From assembly GCA_035259145.1 (NCBI GenBank), contig DATFWQ010000130.1:1-34946 (forward strand): a stretch of DNA of 34,946 bases, in the 5' to 3' direction. Positions 32,825 through 34,946 of the stretch are shown one piece after another. The translations under genes were made by a program, and so were the position numbers. Each line of letters opens with the position of its first letter. Within the stretch, counting starts at the first letter, position 1. The notes beneath the pieces were generated by a model that was not told the origin of the DNA, made no database searches, and worked only from the letters and a program-made list of their open reading frames with translations. Origin of the DNA: CF-161 sp035259145. Lineage in GTDB: Bacteria > Chloroflexota > Dormibacteria > Dormibacterales > Dormibacteraceae.

Positions 32825-33744
32825 CACACGTACGCCCCGTCCGCTGTCTTGCAGAACCTCACGATCAACTCCGGCAGCGCGCGTCGAACGCGATCCTCCG
32901 CTCCCGCCTCGAGCAGCGCCAGCACACTACCCCCGAAGCCGGCGCCCATGAGCCGCGCTCCGAGACAGCCGGGCACCGACCACGCTCGCTCTACGAGCCT
33001 GTCCACGGCCGGCGTCGAGACCTCGAAATCGTCCCGAAGGCTCCGGTGCGATGCCTTCAGCAGCTCTCCCAGAGCGCCTCGATCCCCCGCCTCAAGGGCA
33101 AGCGCAAACGCGTGCACCCGCTCGATCTCGGATTCGACGTGCCGGCGCCGCTTCGGCATCCCGCTCTCGGCTTCCTGGCGCCGCTGGTTATAAGGCGTGT
33201 CGACAAGAGCCCGGTGAATGCCGGAATCGATCACCGCAAGGACTAGATCGTCGTGGAATGGCACAAGCCGGTAGTCGAGCGTGCCACAGTCCAGCAGCAG
33301 AGCGTGGCCCTGGCGGCCGAGCGCCGCGGCGAACTGGTCCATGACGCCGACCTGGACGCCAGTCGCCCGCTGCTCAGCCCGCTGGCATGTCAGGGCCGCC
33401 TCGCGCCCGTCGAGGTCTGGCCTCAAACCCGCGGCAGTCGCCACCAGCAGAGCCGCTGACGAGCTCAACCCCGAGCCAGGGGGCACATCAGAAGTCACGC
33501 GGAAGGCTTGCGGTGAGGCGCCCAGCTCCTCGCCAACCGCGCGAGCGTACGGGAGGCCGCCTGGCACCTCGCTGTCGATGGACCAGTCGTTCGCGGGCTC
33601 GCCGCGGACCGTCGTGAACCTGTTAACGGCCGCCGGCAGGACGACCCCCCCGAGGTAGTCCACGTGCTCGCCGATGAGATTCACCCGGCCGGGAGCCTGC
33701 CCGGTCCATGCCCGGTCAGGTGAGCTCACGGCGTGACCTGGCAA
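32821..33744 (-). CDS. galK: Galactokinase (GHMP family)
   Basis: 307 residues from TTG 33744; GTG 33729 is an equally possible start. It phosphorylates galactose at C1 with ATP. GHMP motifs are all visible: the galactokinase signature APGRVNLIGEHVDYLGG, the ATP loop PPGSGLSSSAALL, MDQFAAALGRQGHALLLDC with catalytic Asp, and the C-terminal GARLMGAGFGGSVLALL. It is shorter than typical galactokinases (about 350-390), mainly at the N-terminus and between motifs, so specificity for a related sugar is possible. Translationally coupled to the downstream glycoside hydrolase. The LOG-like gene lies 60 nt upstream. Confidence 0.9.
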   Translation of the reverse strand: MPGHAVSSPDRAWTGQAPGRVNLIGEHVDYLGGVVLPAAVNRFTTVRGEPANDWSIDSEVPGGLPYARAVGEELGASPQAFRVTSDVPPGSGLSSSAALLVATAAGLRPDLDGREAALTCQRAEQRATGVQVGVMDQFAAALGRQGHALLLDCGTLDYRLVPFHDDLVLAVIDSGIHRALVDTPYNQRRQEAESGMPKRRRHVESEIERVHAFALALEAGDRGALGELLKASHRSLRDDFEVSTPAVDRLVERAWSVPGCLGARLMGAGFGGSVLALLEAGAEDRVRRALPELIVRFCKTADGAYVW

Positions 33745-33804
33745 GGCCTCTGCCTGGGACCGGGACGATTCAGGCCCCGCAGCGACCCGCGCTGATGCGG
33801 CTTC

Positions 33805-34248
33805 TCAGCGGCCAATGGCCGCTCTCACCGCTGCTTCGGCGGAGACGGCGACTGGAACCCCCTCGAGCTCCCAGCTCGCCAGCGCAACCACTGGCCGGTC
33901 TCGCTTGCGAGCAAGCGCGATCTCACTGAGTGTTCCCCAGCCACCCCCAATTGCGATGACGGCATCAGCCGCGGCGGTCAGCACCGCGTTGCGCGCTTCG
34001 CCGAGACCCGTCGCGATCGCGAGCGTCAGGTACGGGTTGGCGGCCATCCGGTCGGCGCCAGGAAGGATCCCGACGACCATGCCGCCGGCCGAGGCGGCGC
34101 CTTCAGCGACCGCCTCCATCACACCACCCAGGCCACCGCAGAGGACGATCACGCCTGATTCGGCAAGTCGCCTCCCGACCTCGCGCGCCAGCTCGCGCTG
34201 GTCGGGGCGGGGGTCCGAAGCGCCGCAAACGGCGACGTACCGGTTCAC
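33805..34248 (-). CDS. TIGR00725-type LOG/SLOG Rossmann protein
   Basis: 147 residues from ATG 34248. Small Rossmann fold of the lysine-decarboxylase-like (LOG) superfamily: YVAVCGASDPRP, VIVLCGGLGGVMEAVAEGA, MVVGILPG, ARNAVLTAAADAVIAIGGGW and GTLSEIALARKRDRPVVAL. GGxGT-x-x-E is present as GGGWGTLSE. Members of this subfamily are mostly uncharacterised; LOG enzymes remove ribose phosphate from modified nucleotides. Same strand as galK. It is preceded on the other side by about 470 nt without a protein gene of normal size. Confidence 0.87.
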   Translation of the reverse strand: MNRYVAVCGASDPRPDQRELAREVGRRLAESGVIVLCGGLGGVMEAVAEGAASAGGMVVGILPGADRMAANPYLTLAIATGLGEARNAVLTAAADAVIAIGGGWGTLSEIALARKRDRPVVALASWELEGVPVAVSAEAAVRAAIGR

Positions 34249-34457
34249 CGCGCCGGAGTCTAGATGATTGATTCCGATTGGCGGCGCGAGATTCGCTGGC
34301 TGGGTGCGGATTTCCTGTGGTGGGCGGGGGGTGCATGGGCGCCGATCCGCCGGGACAGGTCGCTCGCCCGGCTATGGGACCTTATTCGGGGCGTCCAGAG
34401 CCGGAGGGCGTAAGACGGCGATGAAGCTTGGAGCTCCGTCCCGCTCCCGACAACCTC
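34249..34457. other. Intergenic region without recognised gene
   Basis: Between the LOG-like gene (minus) and the structured leader (plus). It must hold the promoter of the minus-strand sugar cluster. The frames covering it are Arg/Ser-rich and look like chance. I see no strong repeats or binding sites. Confidence 0.5.
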
Positions 34458-34691
34458 TATACTCATACTGAAGTCCACCGCCCGTTGGGCAAAGGAGGTG
34501 AGGCGCAAGTTGGATCACCCTAGTCGTGGAGCCAACCGCCTCGTTTGCCAGCCCGGAGTGTCGGAGGGGTCCCTCTAGGCGCTGCCGAAATCCCTAGCCC
34601 GGCTCCAGGAGTCGGAGGTGGGAGGCTCTACGAAGAACGTTTCCGAACGCGGAAGCTGAGAACCCGGGCCTCGGGCCCGGGTTCTTTGTTT
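34458..34691 (+). ncRNA. Structured leader with mini-ORF, candidate cis-regulatory RNA
   Basis: TATACT at 34458-34463 could be a -10 box. AAAGGAGGTG at 34491-34500 is a near-perfect Shine-Dalgarno overlapping a long hairpin: GAGGCG (34500-34505) and GTTGG (34509-34513) pair with CCAAC (34532-34536) and CGCCTC (34537-34542). A mini-ORF from GTG 34498 or, better spaced, TTG 34510 runs to TAG 34578 (23-26 residues, KLDHPSRGANRLVCQPGVSE). Further short stems lie near 34564-34575 and 34637-34648. The region ends in a strong terminator, 30 nt before the thioesterase gene. An attenuator, riboswitch or stand-alone small RNA are all possible; it matches no class I know. Confidence 0.45.
34660..34691 (+). 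terminator. Intrinsic terminator
   Basis: A perfect 11-bp stem, GAACCCGGGCC (34660-34670) with GGCCCGGGTTC (34674-34684), a 3-nt loop, then TTTGTTT. The T-rich tail is on the plus strand, so it stops plus-strand transcription just before the thioesterase gene. It is the strongest terminator in the window. Confidence 0.85.
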
Positions 34692-34719
34692 CCGGGCGTT
34701 GGTTAGTCTGAAGCCCGTA

Positions 34720-34946
34720 ATGATCGAGGACCTCGCCCAGTACGTCAATCGAATGCCCAGCGGCTGGGTCAAGGAGATGGGCATCACCATCCTCAAGGCC
34801 AGCCCCGACGAGGTCACCTGCGAGTGGGAGGTGAGCGAGAAGCACCACCAGGGGTACGGAATCGTACATGGCGGCGTCCACTGCGGAGTAGTGGAGACGC
34901 TGGCATCGATCGGTGCGGCACTGGTGGCACATCCGCGAGGTCAGCG
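34720..34946 (+). CDS. PaaI-type hotdog thioesterase (3' end outside window)
   Basis: 75 complete codons from ATG 34720 to the edge. Hotdog fold of the PaaI/YbgC-like acyl-CoA thioesterases: MGITILKASPDEVTCEWEV, then HHQGYGIVHGGVHCGVVETL with the HGG motif and the catalytic acidic residue on the central helix. It would hydrolyse acyl- or aroyl-CoA in the cytoplasm. No Shine-Dalgarno precedes the ATG. The start lies 29 nt after the terminator, so it is either transcribed from a promoter inside that short gap, perhaps nearly leaderless, or by read-through controlled by the leader. Confidence 0.88.
   Translation, partial: MIEDLAQYVNRMPSGWVKEMGITILKASPDEVTCEWEVSEKHHQGYGIVHGGVHCGVVETLASIGAALVAHPRGQ

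Noticed and set aside
34509..34520. GTTGGATCACC resembling the 3' end of 16S rRNA
   Set aside because: Only 10-11 nt match; no rRNA helices upstream and the anti-Shine-Dalgarno is not present.
1..34946. CRISPR array or cas genes
   Set aside because: No regularly spaced repeats and no Cas-like proteins were seen.

Overview
The window is about 35 kb of dense, high-G+C bacterial DNA. Starts are often GTG or TTG, and many neighbouring genes overlap by 4 nt. The Tad secretion genes come without an outer-membrane secretin, and nothing in the window is outer-membrane specific. That fits a monoderm, most likely a soil or freshwater Chloroflexota lineage or a relative such as Dormibacterota. This placement is inference only; there is no rRNA or marker gene here.

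Layout. 1-1968 (minus): a molybdopterin oxidoreductase with an N-terminal membrane part, followed by an exported dienelactone hydrolase cut by the window edge. 2246-12136 (plus): a gene of unknown function, then a tightly overlapping Tad/Flp-type pilus cluster. It holds three TadE/TadG-like pseudopilins, CpaB, a TadZ/CpaE-like ATPase, TadA, TadB, TadC, a small membrane protein, a second long MinD-like ATPase and two unknown genes. 12197-17988: a membrane dipeptidase, a frameshifted IS66-family transposase, an aminoglycoside-phosphotransferase-like kinase, a methyltransferase and a fusion of a metallo-hydrolase-like domain to ankyrin repeats.

18086-22097 looks like a small integrated element of about 4 kb. 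An intact tRNA-Ile2(CAU) sits at one end. A tyrosine integrase lies next to it, and a direct-repeat copy of the tRNA 3' half marks the other end. Its cargo is a decayed nucleotidyltransferase, a secreted LamG-like protein and a YcxB-like membrane protein. The integrase reading frame may carry an early TAG codon.

22201-25337 (minus) holds a cupin, a DinB-like protein, a Doc-type protein lacking the usual catalytic His, a broken antitoxin, a glyoxalase remnant plus an intact glyoxalase-family protein, and a uroporphyrinogen-decarboxylase-family protein. 25338-25650 is a hairpin-rich gap with a possible 52-residue ORF. A glutaredoxin-like protein follows.

26087-30196 (plus) is a glycolate oxidase operon (glcD, glcE, glcF) led by a small unknown gene. 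It converges, with a 3-nt gap, on a minus-strand sugar cluster (LOG-like protein, galactokinase, family-2 glycoside hydrolase). The right end has a structured leader with a mini-ORF and a strong intrinsic terminator, just upstream of a hotdog thioesterase cut by the window edge.

The features most worth following up are the tRNA-Ile2 mini-island with a third att-like copy 1 kb outside it, the Tad cluster with two different ParA-type ATPases, and the two structured non-coding regions.
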